This document shows positions 1 through 6,367 of a stretch of 6,370 bases of DNA, in pieces. Origin of the DNA: an uncultured Oscillospiraceae bacterium (GTDB taxonomy: Bacteria > Bacillota > Clostridia > Oscillospirales > Oscillospiraceae); assembly GCA_947628265.1 (NCBI GenBank), contig CANQZF010000105.1, positions 1 to 6,370 on the forward strand, given 5' to 3'. The translations under genes were made by a program, and so were the position numbers. The notes under the pieces were generated by a model that was not told the origin of the DNA, searched no databases, and saw only the letters and a program-made list of their open reading frames with translations. The stretch's first letter is position 1. Every line of letters starts with the position of its first letter.

Positions 1-302
1 CCTCCCCCCAGGAGCTGGTGAGCCAGATCGTGGAGAAGGCCGTGAAGATGGCGGAGCTCATGGAGATTCCGGTCCTCGGCGTTGTGGAGAATATGTCCTA
101 TTTTGAGTGCCCCGACTGCCACAAGCGCCACTATATCTACGGCCAGAGCCATCTGGAGGAGCTGGCGGCGGCCCACGGCATCCGCGTCACCGCCCGCCTG
201 CCCATCGACCCCGACCTCACCCGCGCCTCCGACGCCGGGGACATCGAGGCCGTGGAGACAAACATGCTGGACACCATTTTAACGGCTATAGAAAACGCCT
301 GA
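1..302 (+). CDS. mrp: Mrp/NBP35 (ApbC-type) iron-sulfur carrier P-loop ATPase, C-terminal part
   Basis: Only the last ~100 residues are in the window; the reading frame is open from base 3 to the TGA at 300-302, and the N-terminal part with the P-loop lies off the left edge. The visible part begins SPQELVSQIVEKAVKMAE and continues with IPVLGVVENMSYF, then ECPDC and YIYG. This order is the family hallmark: the conserved Asn-Met-Ser segment followed by a CPxC pair. In known Mrp/ApbC proteins this CxxC binds a bridging [4Fe-4S] cluster between two subunits, which is then passed to apo-proteins in the cytoplasm. The tail (LPIDPDL, then a short acidic helix) also fits the family end. The GTG at 18 is internal, because the homologous sequence continues upstream of it. 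It probably shares a transcript with the next gene, 22 bases downstream. Family assignment is firm; the physiological client proteins are not visible. Confidence 0.93.
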   Translation, partial: SPQELVSQIVEKAVKMAELMEIPVLGVVENMSYFECPDCHKRHYIYGQSHLEELAAAHGIRVTARLPIDPDLTRASDAGDIEAVETNMLDTILTAIENA

Positions 303-324
303 AATAAATAAGGAGGAAAAGAAT

Positions 325-1800
325 ATGTCCAATATCCCTGAGGTAAAGCTTGGCATTATCGCCGTCTCCCGCGACTGCTTCCCCATCGCGCTGTCCACCC
401 AGAGAAGAAAGAACATCGTGGCCGCCTACAAGGGGGACCTCTACGAGTGCCCCGTCACCGTGGAAAATGAGCACGACGCCCTGAAGGCCGTGGAGGACGT
501 GACAAACGCCGGGTGCAACGCGCTCGTTGTGTTCCTTGGCAACTTTGGCCCCGAGACCCCCGAGACCCTCATCGCCCAGAAGTTCGACGGCCCCTGCATG
601 TACGTCTCCGCCGCCGAGGGGGACGGCGACATGATCAACGGGCGCGGCGACGCCTACTGCGGTATGCTCAACTGCTCCTACAACCTGGGGCTCCGGCACC
701 TCAAGGGCTACATCCCCGAGTACCCCGTGGGCACCTGCGACGACATCGTGAAGATGATCAGGGAGTTTGTCCCCATCGCCCGCGCCATCATCGGCGTCAA
801 GAACCTCAAGATCATCACCTTCGGCCCCCGTCCCCAGGACTTCTTCGCCTGTAACGCCCCCATTAAGGGCCTCTATGAGCTGGGCGTGGAGATCGAGGAG
901 AACTCCGAGCTCGACCTTTTGGTGTCCTACAAGGCCCACGCGGGCGACCCCCGCATCCCCGCCGTCTGCGCGGATATGGCCAAGGAGATGGGGGAGGGGC
1001 GCTACTTCCCGGAGATGAACGAGCGCCTTGCCCAGTTTGAGCTGACGCTCCTGGACTGGGCCGAAAACCACAAGGGCGCCCGGAAGTACGTGGCCTTCGC
1101 CAACAAGTGCTGGCCCGCCTTCCCCGAGGCCTTCGGCTTCGAGCCCTGCTACGTAAACTCCCGTCTTGCCGCGCGCGGCATCCCCGTGGCGTGTGAGGTG
1201 GACATCTACGGCGCGCTCAGCGAGTACATAGGGGCCTGTGTCACCGCCGACGCCGTGACGCTTCTGGACATCAACAACTCCGTGCCCCAGTATATCTACG
1301 ACGAGGACATCAAGGGCAAGTTCGATTATAAGCTCACCGACACCTTCATGGGCTTCCACTGCGGCAACACCCCGGAGTGCAAGATGTGTGAGTCCCGGGC
1401 CATCAAGTACCAACTCATCCAGCACCGCCTTTTGGAGCCGGAGGGATCCGACCCCGACTTCACCCGGGGCACCCTGGAGGGCGACATCGCCCCCGGCGAC
1501 ATCACCTTCTACCGCCTCCAGTGCGACAGCGAGGGGAACCTCCGCTCCTACGTGGCCGAGGGCCAGGTCCTGCCCGTGGCTACCCGCTCCTTTGGCGGTA
1601 TCGGCATCTTCGCCATCCCGGAGATGGGCCGCTTCTACCGCCACGTGCTCATCCAGAAGCGCTATCCCCACCACGGCGCCGTGGCCTTCGCCCACTGCGG
1701 CAAGGCCCTCTTCGAGGTCCTGAAGTACCTGGGCGTCCAGGACATCGCCTACAACCACCCCAAGACCCTCCCGTACCCCACCGAGAACCCCTGGGCGTAA
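325..1800 (+). CDS. L-fucose/L-arabinose isomerase superfamily protein (FucI-like)
   Basis: This is a complete 491-residue cytosolic protein with no signal peptide or membrane segment. The ATG at 325 is chosen because AGGAGG at 311-316 sits 8 bases upstream. The C-terminal half carries the isomerase metal-site pattern: Glu291 (ACEVDIYGA), Asp315 (TLLDINNS) and His457 (VAFAHCGK). The 24-residue Glu-Asp spacing equals that of E337/D361 in E. coli FucI, whose third ligand is H528. Known members interconvert aldoses and ketoses with a divalent metal, usually Mn2+. At 491 residues it is about 100 shorter than FucI and nearer AraA in length. Oddities are 18 cysteines, including a cluster C346-x5-C352-x2-C355 (FHCGNTPECKMC) and cysteines beside two of the ligands (C290, C458). 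No fucose kinase, aldolase or transporter is nearby, so the substrate is unknown and no gene symbol is given. It may be cotranscribed with the Mrp gene. Confidence 0.88.
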   Translation: MSNIPEVKLGIIAVSRDCFPIALSTQRRKNIVAAYKGDLYECPVTVENEHDALKAVEDVTNAGCNALVVFLGNFGPETPETLIAQKFDGPCMYVSAAEGDGDMINGRGDAYCGMLNCSYNLGLRHLKGYIPEYPVGTCDDIVKMIREFVPIARAIIGVKNLKIITFGPRPQDFFACNAPIKGLYELGVEIEENSELDLLVSYKAHAGDPRIPAVCADMAKEMGEGRYFPEMNERLAQFELTLLDWAENHKGARKYVAFANKCWPAFPEAFGFEPCYVNSRLAARGIPVACEVDIYGALSEYIGACVTADAVTLLDINNSVPQYIYDEDIKGKFDYKLTDTFMGFHCGNTPECKMCESRAIKYQLIQHRLLEPEGSDPDFTRGTLEGDIAPGDITFYRLQCDSEGNLRSYVAEGQVLPVATRSFGGIGIFAIPEMGRFYRHVLIQKRYPHHGAVAFAHCGKALFEVLKYLGVQDIAYNHPKTLPYPTENPWA

Positions 1801-1824
1801 TCCCATCGAACCACTCTGACAACA

Positions 1825-1861
1825 AAAGGGCCCGGATATTCAACGAATATCCGGGCCCTTT
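1825..1861. terminator. Hairpin terminator between the FucI-like gene and tRNA-Arg
   Basis: This is a perfect 17-bp inverted repeat (1825-1841 with 1845-1861) around an AAC loop, with a very GC-rich centre (GGGCCCGG). On the - strand the stem is followed by TTTTGTTG, a usable U-tract, so it looks like an intrinsic terminator for the tRNA gene. On the + strand only TTT precedes GGCACC, so termination of the FucI-like transcript there is plausible but weaker. Its outermost base (1861) is also the last base of the encoded CCA of the tRNA. Confidence 0.82.
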
Positions 1862-1937
1862 GGCACCCTTGACGCGATTCGAACGCGTGGCCTTTCGCTT
1901 AGGAGGCGAACGCTCTATCCTGCTGAGCTACAAGGGC
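1861..1937 (-). tRNA. tRNA-Arg, anticodon CCU
   Basis: The reverse complement folds as a complete 77-nt cloverleaf with encoded CCA (1863-1861). The acceptor stem is GCCCTTG paired with CAAGGGT. The D arm is GCTC/GAGC around AGCAGGATA. The anticodon arm is TTCGC-CTCCTAA-GCGAA, giving CCT at positions 34-36. The variable loop is the 5-nt AGGCC and the T arm is ACGCG-TTCGAAT-CGCGT. Anticodon CCU reads the arginine codon AGG, and A37/A38 after the anticodon are normal. The discriminator is G73. The first acceptor pair is a G1-U72 wobble instead of the usual G-C, but all other stem pairs are Watson-Crick. It has its own promoter about 12 bases upstream and a hairpin terminator directly downstream, so it appears to be a stand-alone transcription unit. 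Confidence 0.96.
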
Positions 1938-1948
1938 GTGTATTGTGT

Positions 1949-1977
1949 ATTTTATACGGATTTTTCCCGGTTGTCAA
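1949..1977 (-). promoter_or_regulatory. Sigma-70-type promoter for tRNA-Arg
   Basis: On the - strand, a consensus -35 TTGACA (1977-1972) is separated by exactly 17 bases from a -10 TAAAAT (1954-1949). The expected start, about 7 bases past the -10 near 1942, lies only about 5 bases before the mature tRNA 5' end at 1937. The near-perfect match and short leader fit a strongly expressed stable RNA gene. Confidence 0.82.
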
Positions 1978-2014
1978 CTAATTTTTGCGATGGGGCGGAA
2001 AACACCGGAAATTG

Positions 2015-2043
2015 TGGACAAAAGCCGGGGGATATGGTAAAAT
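2015..2043 (+). promoter_or_regulatory. Sigma-70-type promoter for the kinase operon
   Basis: A -35 TGGACA (2015-2020, one mismatch to TTGACA) lies 17 bases before a -10 TAAAAT (2038-2043). The -10 is preceded by TGG, which gives the TGn of an extended -10. Transcription would start near 2050, leaving a leader of about 42 bases before the ATG at 2092. The promoter diverges from the tRNA-Arg promoter, with 37 bases between the two -35 elements. I see no clear operator, and no further AT-rich start signal within the two-gene operon. Confidence 0.7.
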
Positions 2044-2091
2044 AACTTTAACTAACCTGAATGAACGGGCGCTGCGGGAGGAGGGCACGGT

Positions 2092-4029
2092 ATGGAGGAA
2101 TTTTTAAGTAAATTCAAGGTCGGCTTTGATAAAATGTCCGCTCCGGCGCTGATACTCACCCACGACGGCGACGACGGCTGGCGGTGCGTCTACCGCAACG
2201 CCCCCGCCGAGGCGTTCCCGGTGGCGTGCGAGGAGCTTATCACCTGGATCGCCCCGTCGCTCCGGGAGGGAGCGGAGCACTGGATAGGGGACATCGGCGG
2301 CGTCACCGTCGCCGCCAGGTTCGCCGTCTTTCCGGACAATCTGACGCTGGTGCTGCTGCGGGACCTCTCCGAGGAACGGCTGGCCGAGCGTGAGCGGGCG
2401 GAGGCCACCAACGCCGCCCTCCGGAGCGCCCTGGAGGCCGCCAACGCCGCCAACCGGGCCAAGAGCGACTTTTTATCCAACATGTCCCACGACATCCGCA
2501 CGCCGCTCAACGCCATCATCGGCATGACCACCATCGCCAAGGCGCACCTGGACGAGCGGGAGCGGGTGGAGGACTGCCTGGAGAAGATCAGCCTCTCCTC
2601 CCGGCACCTCCTGGGCCTCATTAACGACATTCTGGATATGTCCCGCATCGAGAGCGGCAAGATGTCCATCTCGGAGGAGAGCTTTACCATGGCGGACTTC
2701 CTCCACGCTCTGATGGCGGTCTTCCGCCCCCAGGCGGAGAAGAAGCGCCAGCGTATCACCCTGGACTTCACCGGCGTCCGGCGGGAGCACATCCGGGGCG
2801 ACCAGCTGCGGATCCAGCAGGTGCTCATCAACATCCTCTCCAACGCCGTGAAATTCACCCCCGAGGAGGGGTCCATCTCCCTCACGGTGCGGGAGACGGG
2901 CAAGGCCACCTTCTCCGGGCGCACAGGCGCCTATTATCAGTTCATCGTCCGTGACACCGGCATGGGCATGACGCCGGAATTTCTCAAGCGCGTCTTCATG
3001 CCCTTTGAGCGGGCCGAGGGCGTCGCGCGTATCGAGGGCACGGGCCTGGGGATGGCCATCACCAATAACCTTGTGAAGATGATGAACGGCGAGATCAACG
3101 TGGAGAGCGAGCCCGGCCGGGGCACCTGCTTTACCGTGACGCTGCCCCTGGTACAGGAGGACGACGACGAGACGGGCCTCCAGGCGCTGCGGGGCCTTCG
3201 CGTCCTGGCGGCGGATTCCGACGGGGCCTCCCTTCAAAACCTCCGGGAGATCCTGAGCGACCTGGGGATGGATTGCGACGCCGTGGGCTCCGGGTGGGAG
3301 GCCACGGAGCTGGCGGCCCAGGCCCACATGGACGGGCGCGACTACTTCGCGGTCCTTCTGGGCTGGCGGCTTCCCGTGGTGGACGGCGTCCAGGTCTGCC
3401 GGGAGCTCCGGGAGCTGCTGGGCGGGGAGATCCCCGTCCTCATCATGTCCGCCTACGAGTGGACGCTTTCAGCCGACGAGATGAAGAAAAACGGCGTCTC
3501 CGCCTTCGTTCCGAAGCCGCTCTTTCGCTCGCGGCTCGGGGAGGCGCTCTACGCCTTCACACCGGAGGGCCGCGCCGCAGGGCCAAATCTCTCCGGGGAC
3601 GGCCTCGGCAGCTTTACCGGGCGCAACGTGCTCCTGGTGGAGGATAACGAGATAAACCGCGAGATCGGCACGGAGCTCATCGAGATGCTGGGGGCGGCGG
3701 TGGAGTGCGCCGGGAACGGCCAGGAGGCCCTGGATATGTTCCGCAACTCCCCCCCGGGACGCTTCGACCTCATCTTCATGGATATACAGATGCCCGTCAT
3801 GGACGGCCTCGCCGCCGCCAGGGCCATCCGGGAGCTCCCGAGATTTGACGCCACCCAGATCCCCATCGTGGCTATGAGCGCCAACGCCTTCGTGGAGGAC
3901 ATCCGCACCTGTATCGAGGCGGGGATGAACGACCACATTTCAAAGCCCGTGAGCCTTCAGGGACTCTCCGACGTGATGGCGAAGTACCTCTCCGCCGTGC
4001 CGTCCCGGGAGGGGGGTGCCGTCCGGTGA
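2092..4029 (+). CDS. Cytosolic hybrid sensor histidine kinase with two receiver domains
   Basis: The protein has 645 residues and no membrane segment, so it should sense a cytoplasmic signal. The ATG at 2092 follows a purine-rich ribosome site (GGAGGAGGG, 2077-2085). Domains in order: a short divergent PAS-like region (~12-95, ending FPDNLTLVLLRDLSEE); a helical linker (~93-124); HisKA with phospho-accepting His133 (SNMSHDIRTPLN); HATPase_c with N box Asn251 (NAVKF), DTGMGM at 288-293, FERAEG and GTGLGMAI at 316-323; REC1 (~368-488); REC2 (~511-636). REC2 is intact: acidic pair E517/D518, phospho-acceptor Asp564 (FMDIQMPVMDG) and Lys618 (SKPV). REC1 keeps acidic residues (D375, D377) and Lys475 (PKPL) but has Gly424 where the acceptor Asp belongs (LLGWRLP). 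No HPt domain or DNA-binding output is fused. The kinase is probably cotranscribed with the next gene, which it overlaps by 4 bases. The signal sensed is unknown. Confidence 0.93.
   Translation: MEEFLSKFKVGFDKMSAPALILTHDGDDGWRCVYRNAPAEAFPVACEELITWIAPSLREGAEHWIGDIGGVTVAARFAVFPDNLTLVLLRDLSEERLAERERAEATNAALRSALEAANAANRAKSDFLSNMSHDIRTPLNAIIGMTTIAKAHLDERERVEDCLEKISLSSRHLLGLINDILDMSRIESGKMSISEESFTMADFLHALMAVFRPQAEKKRQRITLDFTGVRREHIRGDQLRIQQVLINILSNAVKFTPEEGSISLTVRETGKATFSGRTGAYYQFIVRDTGMGMTPEFLKRVFMPFERAEGVARIEGTGLGMAITNNLVKMMNGEINVESEPGRGTCFTVTLPLVQEDDDETGLQALRGLRVLAADSDGASLQNLREILSDLGMDCDAVGSGWEATELAAQAHMDGRDYFAVLLGWRLPVVDGVQVCRELRELLGGEIPVLIMSAYEWTLSADEMKKNGVSAFVPKPLFRSRLGEALYAFTPEGRAAGPNLSGDGLGSFTGRNVLLVEDNEINREIGTELIEMLGAAVECAGNGQEALDMFRNSPPGRFDLIFMDIQMPVMDGLAAARAIRELPRFDATQIPIVAMSANAFVEDIRTCIEAGMNDHISKPVSLQGLSDVMAKYLSAVPSREGGAVR
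4026..4029 (+). other. GTGA stop/start overlap (translational coupling)
   Basis: The TGA of the kinase (4027-4029) overlaps the GTG start of the next gene (4026-4028). A purine run GGGAGGGGGG (4007-4016) lies 9 bases upstream of the GTG inside the kinase coding sequence and can serve as its ribosome site. This arrangement usually couples translation of two proteins that work together; here that is an inference. Confidence 0.8.
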
Positions 4030-5879
4030 AGCCGTATCAGAAGGAGTATCTGGAGCTTTTGCGCTCCGCCGCCCAGCAGGTCCGGCCCTCCGCCGACAAG
4101 CTGGAGCCGGAGGCGTTCGTCGCCGCCACGGTGGAGACGCGCCGCGCCTCTCTGGAGGCCGTCCGGCGGGGGACGGAGCTTTTGCGGGACAACTTCTTCC
4201 CCGTGCTGGGGAATATCTTTGAGATCTCCCCGGAGGAAGAGGCGGACCTCACCGAATTCGCCTCGGAGCTGATGCGCCCCGGCGTGGGCAACGACGTGGA
4301 GCTCAACTACCTCATCCACCAGGCCCTTTTGAGCCGCGCCCGCCGGAACGGCGACAGGGACGGGATCATCCGGGAGCTCTACTACGTGGGCATGGCGCTC
4401 CACAGCCTGGAGCAGATGATGAGCCCCGTGGGTATGCGCCTCTATTCCACCAGGATGCGCATGTGCTTCACGGAGAGCGCCTCCTACTTCGACACGGAGT
4501 ACGACGACATCACCGACCCTGAGATCCGGGGCTACATACACCGCAGCATGTCCAATATCGCCCTGGGCTACACCTCCTCCGACCCCGCCTCCTCCAAGGC
4601 TAAGCTTGCGGTGATCAACAGGGCCATCGCCATCCTCTCCGACCCGGACATCCGGGCCAAGACGCCCTCCCTGCCGTGGGATACCTACCTTTTCAAGACC
4701 CATCAGGAGTGCACCTCCCTTTTGAATTTCCTCCGCTCCGGCCAGGCGGGGCCCGACGCCTTCGCCAGGGTCCTGGAGTCGGCGCAGATCGTCCAGGAGC
4801 GCCAGCTGAACGCCCTCCGGGAGCGGGGCCAGCCTCTTCAGCCCCGGTGGCAGTACGCCTACTACGCCGCCCGGTACCACTGCGGTGCCATGCGGCTTTC
4901 GGAGCTGCTGGACCTCCTCTACGGCCTTTCCACCACCTGCGAGGACACCGACATGAGCTCCCAGAGCCTCTTCTCCCACCTGGGCGCGCCGTCGTATTAC
5001 ATGGACTATTCCCGGCGCCTTACGAGCTCCGGCGAGGCCGACAGCGTGGAGCTGCGGATCTCCCGGATGACCCGCCGCGCCTTTCAATGGCTGGTCAGAT
5101 ACCCCAGCGGCGATGACGAGCTCATTATGTTCCACCTGAAGCAATTCGTGTATTTCTACCGGGACATCCCCGGCGGGATGCCGTTTTACGAGGTCCTTCA
5201 AAACGCCCTGGCGGCCCGGTGCCCCAACCTCTACGCCAGGATGTGGACGGCCAGCCGCATAGCGGCCGCGCTCACCGGGTGGGCCGTGGCGGACTGCCCG
5301 GAAAAGCTGCTGTCCCTGGGCTATACCGACGCGGCGGACGTCCGGGAGCGCGCCGGGGAGCTGGAGCGCCTTGCCCGGAGGGCCGGGACGGTCTACGACG
5401 CCGGCATGATCCACTTCGTGAACTTCGAGGCCTCGGCCTGCCGGGGCATTCTCCGGGATGAGGAGTTCATCCTGCAGCTCCACGCCTTCTGCGGGGCGCG
5501 GCTCCTCCTCTCCCACCCCTCCACCGAGGACCTGGCCCCCGTGGCCGAGGGCCACCACTGCCGCTACGACGGCAAGGGCGGCTACCCCATGGACTTCTCC
5601 ATTCTGGATTCCCCCATGCGCCCGCTCATCGGGATCATCGCCGTTGCGGATGTGCTGGTCTCCACCGTGGAGGAGACCTCCAGCCGCTTCCGGCCCTTCA
5701 TCGCCTTCGACAGCGCCGTGGAGCGGCTGCGGGAGGGCTCCGGCACCCTCTACGCCCCCTTTGCCGTCTCGTTGCTGACCCGGGAGCGCCTGGAGGAGCT
5801 GCGCGTGAAGATCGATGCCTGGCGCCGCGACGCCTACCTCGATATGTACCGCCGCCGGGCGGCGCTGAAAAACTTATAA
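4026..5879 (+). CDS. HD-GYP-like protein with long helical N-terminal region, partly degenerate
   Basis: This is a 617-residue soluble protein. I choose the GTG at 4026 because it overlaps the kinase stop and has a purine-rich site upstream. Residues 1 to ~380 look all-helical and match no domain I can name (for example ARYHCGAMRLSELLDLLYGL at 282-301). From ~400 the sequence follows the HD-GYP plan. His486 sits in the position of the third-helix His (LHAFCG). HH510-511 with RYDGKGGYP corresponds to the HHExxDGxGYP motif, with one extra Gly. Asp542 (AVAD) and the ending LREGSGTLYAPF also fit. The usual HDxGK motif reads Tyr457-Asp458-Ala-Gly460-Met461, and the early His-Ser motif is not seen near 403-406. 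Intact HD-GYP enzymes hydrolyse cyclic-di-GMP; this one lacks metal ligands, so it may instead bind a nucleotide or be regulatory. It has no receiver domain, but coupling to the hybrid kinase suggests a shared pathway. Fold assignment is fairly sure, function is not. Confidence 0.78.
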   Translation: MKPYQKEYLELLRSAAQQVRPSADKLEPEAFVAATVETRRASLEAVRRGTELLRDNFFPVLGNIFEISPEEEADLTEFASELMRPGVGNDVELNYLIHQALLSRARRNGDRDGIIRELYYVGMALHSLEQMMSPVGMRLYSTRMRMCFTESASYFDTEYDDITDPEIRGYIHRSMSNIALGYTSSDPASSKAKLAVINRAIAILSDPDIRAKTPSLPWDTYLFKTHQECTSLLNFLRSGQAGPDAFARVLESAQIVQERQLNALRERGQPLQPRWQYAYYAARYHCGAMRLSELLDLLYGLSTTCEDTDMSSQSLFSHLGAPSYYMDYSRRLTSSGEADSVELRISRMTRRAFQWLVRYPSGDDELIMFHLKQFVYFYRDIPGGMPFYEVLQNALAARCPNLYARMWTASRIAAALTGWAVADCPEKLLSLGYTDAADVRERAGELERLARRAGTVYDAGMIHFVNFEASACRGILRDEEFILQLHAFCGARLLLSHPSTEDLAPVAEGHHCRYDGKGGYPMDFSILDSPMRPLIGIIAVADVLVSTVEETSSRFRPFIAFDSAVERLREGSGTLYAPFAVSLLTRERLEELRVKIDAWRRDAYLDMYRRRAALKNL

Positions 5880-5881
5880 CC

Positions 5882-5916
5882 AAAAAGGCGCTGCGGGTTT
5901 GCCGCAACGCCTTTTT
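5882..5916. terminator. Bidirectional intrinsic terminator between convergent genes
   Basis: AAAAAGGCG (5882-5890) pairs with CGCCTTTTT (5908-5916) and TGCGG (5892-5896) with CCGCA (5902-5906). There is one C-A mismatch between the two stems and a 5-base loop. The stem ends in five Ts on either strand, so it can terminate the + strand operon ending at 5879 and the - strand HIT gene ending at 5933. Confidence 0.9.
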
Positions 5917-5932
5917 ATAGCTTTCTTTTGCC

Positions 5933-6352
5933 TTACAGGGCCGCCTTGATCTTTTCAATTATTTCCGCGTATTCCCCGTCCGTCAGGAACTTCTCGCCGG
6001 GGTTCATGGCAAAGACGCCGCCCCACTCGAAGCCGTCCTTATACTTGGGCACCAGGTGCATGTGGAGGTGACAGCCGGTGTCGCCGTAAGCGCCGTAGTT
6101 GAGCTTGTCCGGGTGGAACACCGCGTGGATGGCCCGTGCCGCCCTGTTTACGTCGGCGAAAAAGGCGTCCCGCTCGGCGTCGGAGATGTTCACGATCTCG
6201 CTGACGTGGTCCTTGTAGGCCACGATGCACCGGCCGGGGTGGGACTGCTCCTTGAAGAGGATGAGCTGAGAAACGCTAAGGTCGCAGATCTTGATGCCGA
6301 AGGCCGCCAGAGGCGCCCCGCCCACACAGTAGCCGCAGTTTTGATCCTTCAT
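5933..6352 (-). CDS. HIT (histidine triad) family nucleotide hydrolase/transferase
   Basis: This 139-residue cytosolic protein carries the full histidine-triad signature: N85-x-G87-x-x-G90, then H95-L-H97-M-H99-L-V-P102. In the family His97 and His99 act at the alpha-phosphate of nucleoside phosphoramidates, dinucleoside polyphosphates or similar substrates; the exact substrate cannot be read from sequence. The mid segment (FKEQSHPGRCIVAYKDHVSE) also fits typical HIT proteins. An N-terminal C6-G-Y-C9 pair resembles the CxxC that binds zinc in some members. The start at 6352 is preferred over the in-frame ATG at 6370, because AAGGGAG (6367-6361) lies 8 bases before it and would otherwise fall inside the coding sequence. 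The 6370 start would add MKGDRK. The gene converges on the kinase/HD-GYP-like operon and shares its terminator; its promoter is outside the window. Confidence 0.92.
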   Translation of the reverse strand: MKDQNCGYCVGGAPLAAFGIKICDLSVSQLILFKEQSHPGRCIVAYKDHVSEIVNISDAERDAFFADVNRAARAIHAVFHPDKLNYGAYGDTGCHLHMHLVPKYKDGFEWGGVFAMNPGEKFLTDGEYAEIIEKIKAAL

Positions 6353-6360
6353 TTTCCTGT

Positions 6361-6367
6361 CTCCCTT
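6361..6367 (-). promoter_or_regulatory. Ribosome binding site that decides the HIT gene start
   Basis: AAGGGAG on the - strand, 8 bases before the ATG at 6352-6350. It overlaps codons 2-4 of the longer reading frame that starts at 6370, which argues that the 6370 ATG is not the main start. Confidence 0.75.

Noticed and set aside
264..292. Possible promoter for the FucI-like gene within the end of the Mrp gene (TATAGA at 287-292)
   Set aside because: The -10-like hexamer is acceptable but the hexamer 17 bases upstream (ATGCTG) is a poor -35, and there is no extended -10. Readthrough from the Mrp gene is simpler.
286..1806. 506-codon open frame on the - strand opposite the FucI-like gene
   Set aside because: Its translation is a low-complexity Gly/Val/Leu/His-rich sequence with no recognisable family, and it mirrors the codon phase of the real gene. 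Long antisense frames are expected when codon third positions are nearly all G or C.
1825..1861. Hairpin beside the tRNA 3' end as an attachment site or the edge of an integrated element
   Set aside because: There is no integrase, no second copy of the tRNA 3' end in the window, and the stem plus T-run on the - strand is fully explained as a terminator.
4401..4434. Possible HPt-like motif (HSLEQMMSPVG, His126) in the HD-GYP-like protein
   Set aside because: It keeps only the His-x-Leu and a later Gly of the HPt pattern. The characteristic Lys-Gly after the Leu is Glu-Gln here, so the match is within what chance allows in a helical region.
3957..5558. 533-codon open frame on the - strand opposite the HD-GYP-like gene
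   Set aside because: Same mirrored-phase effect: biased composition, no domain motifs, no promoter or ribosome site, and it is fully covered by a gene with clear family motifs.
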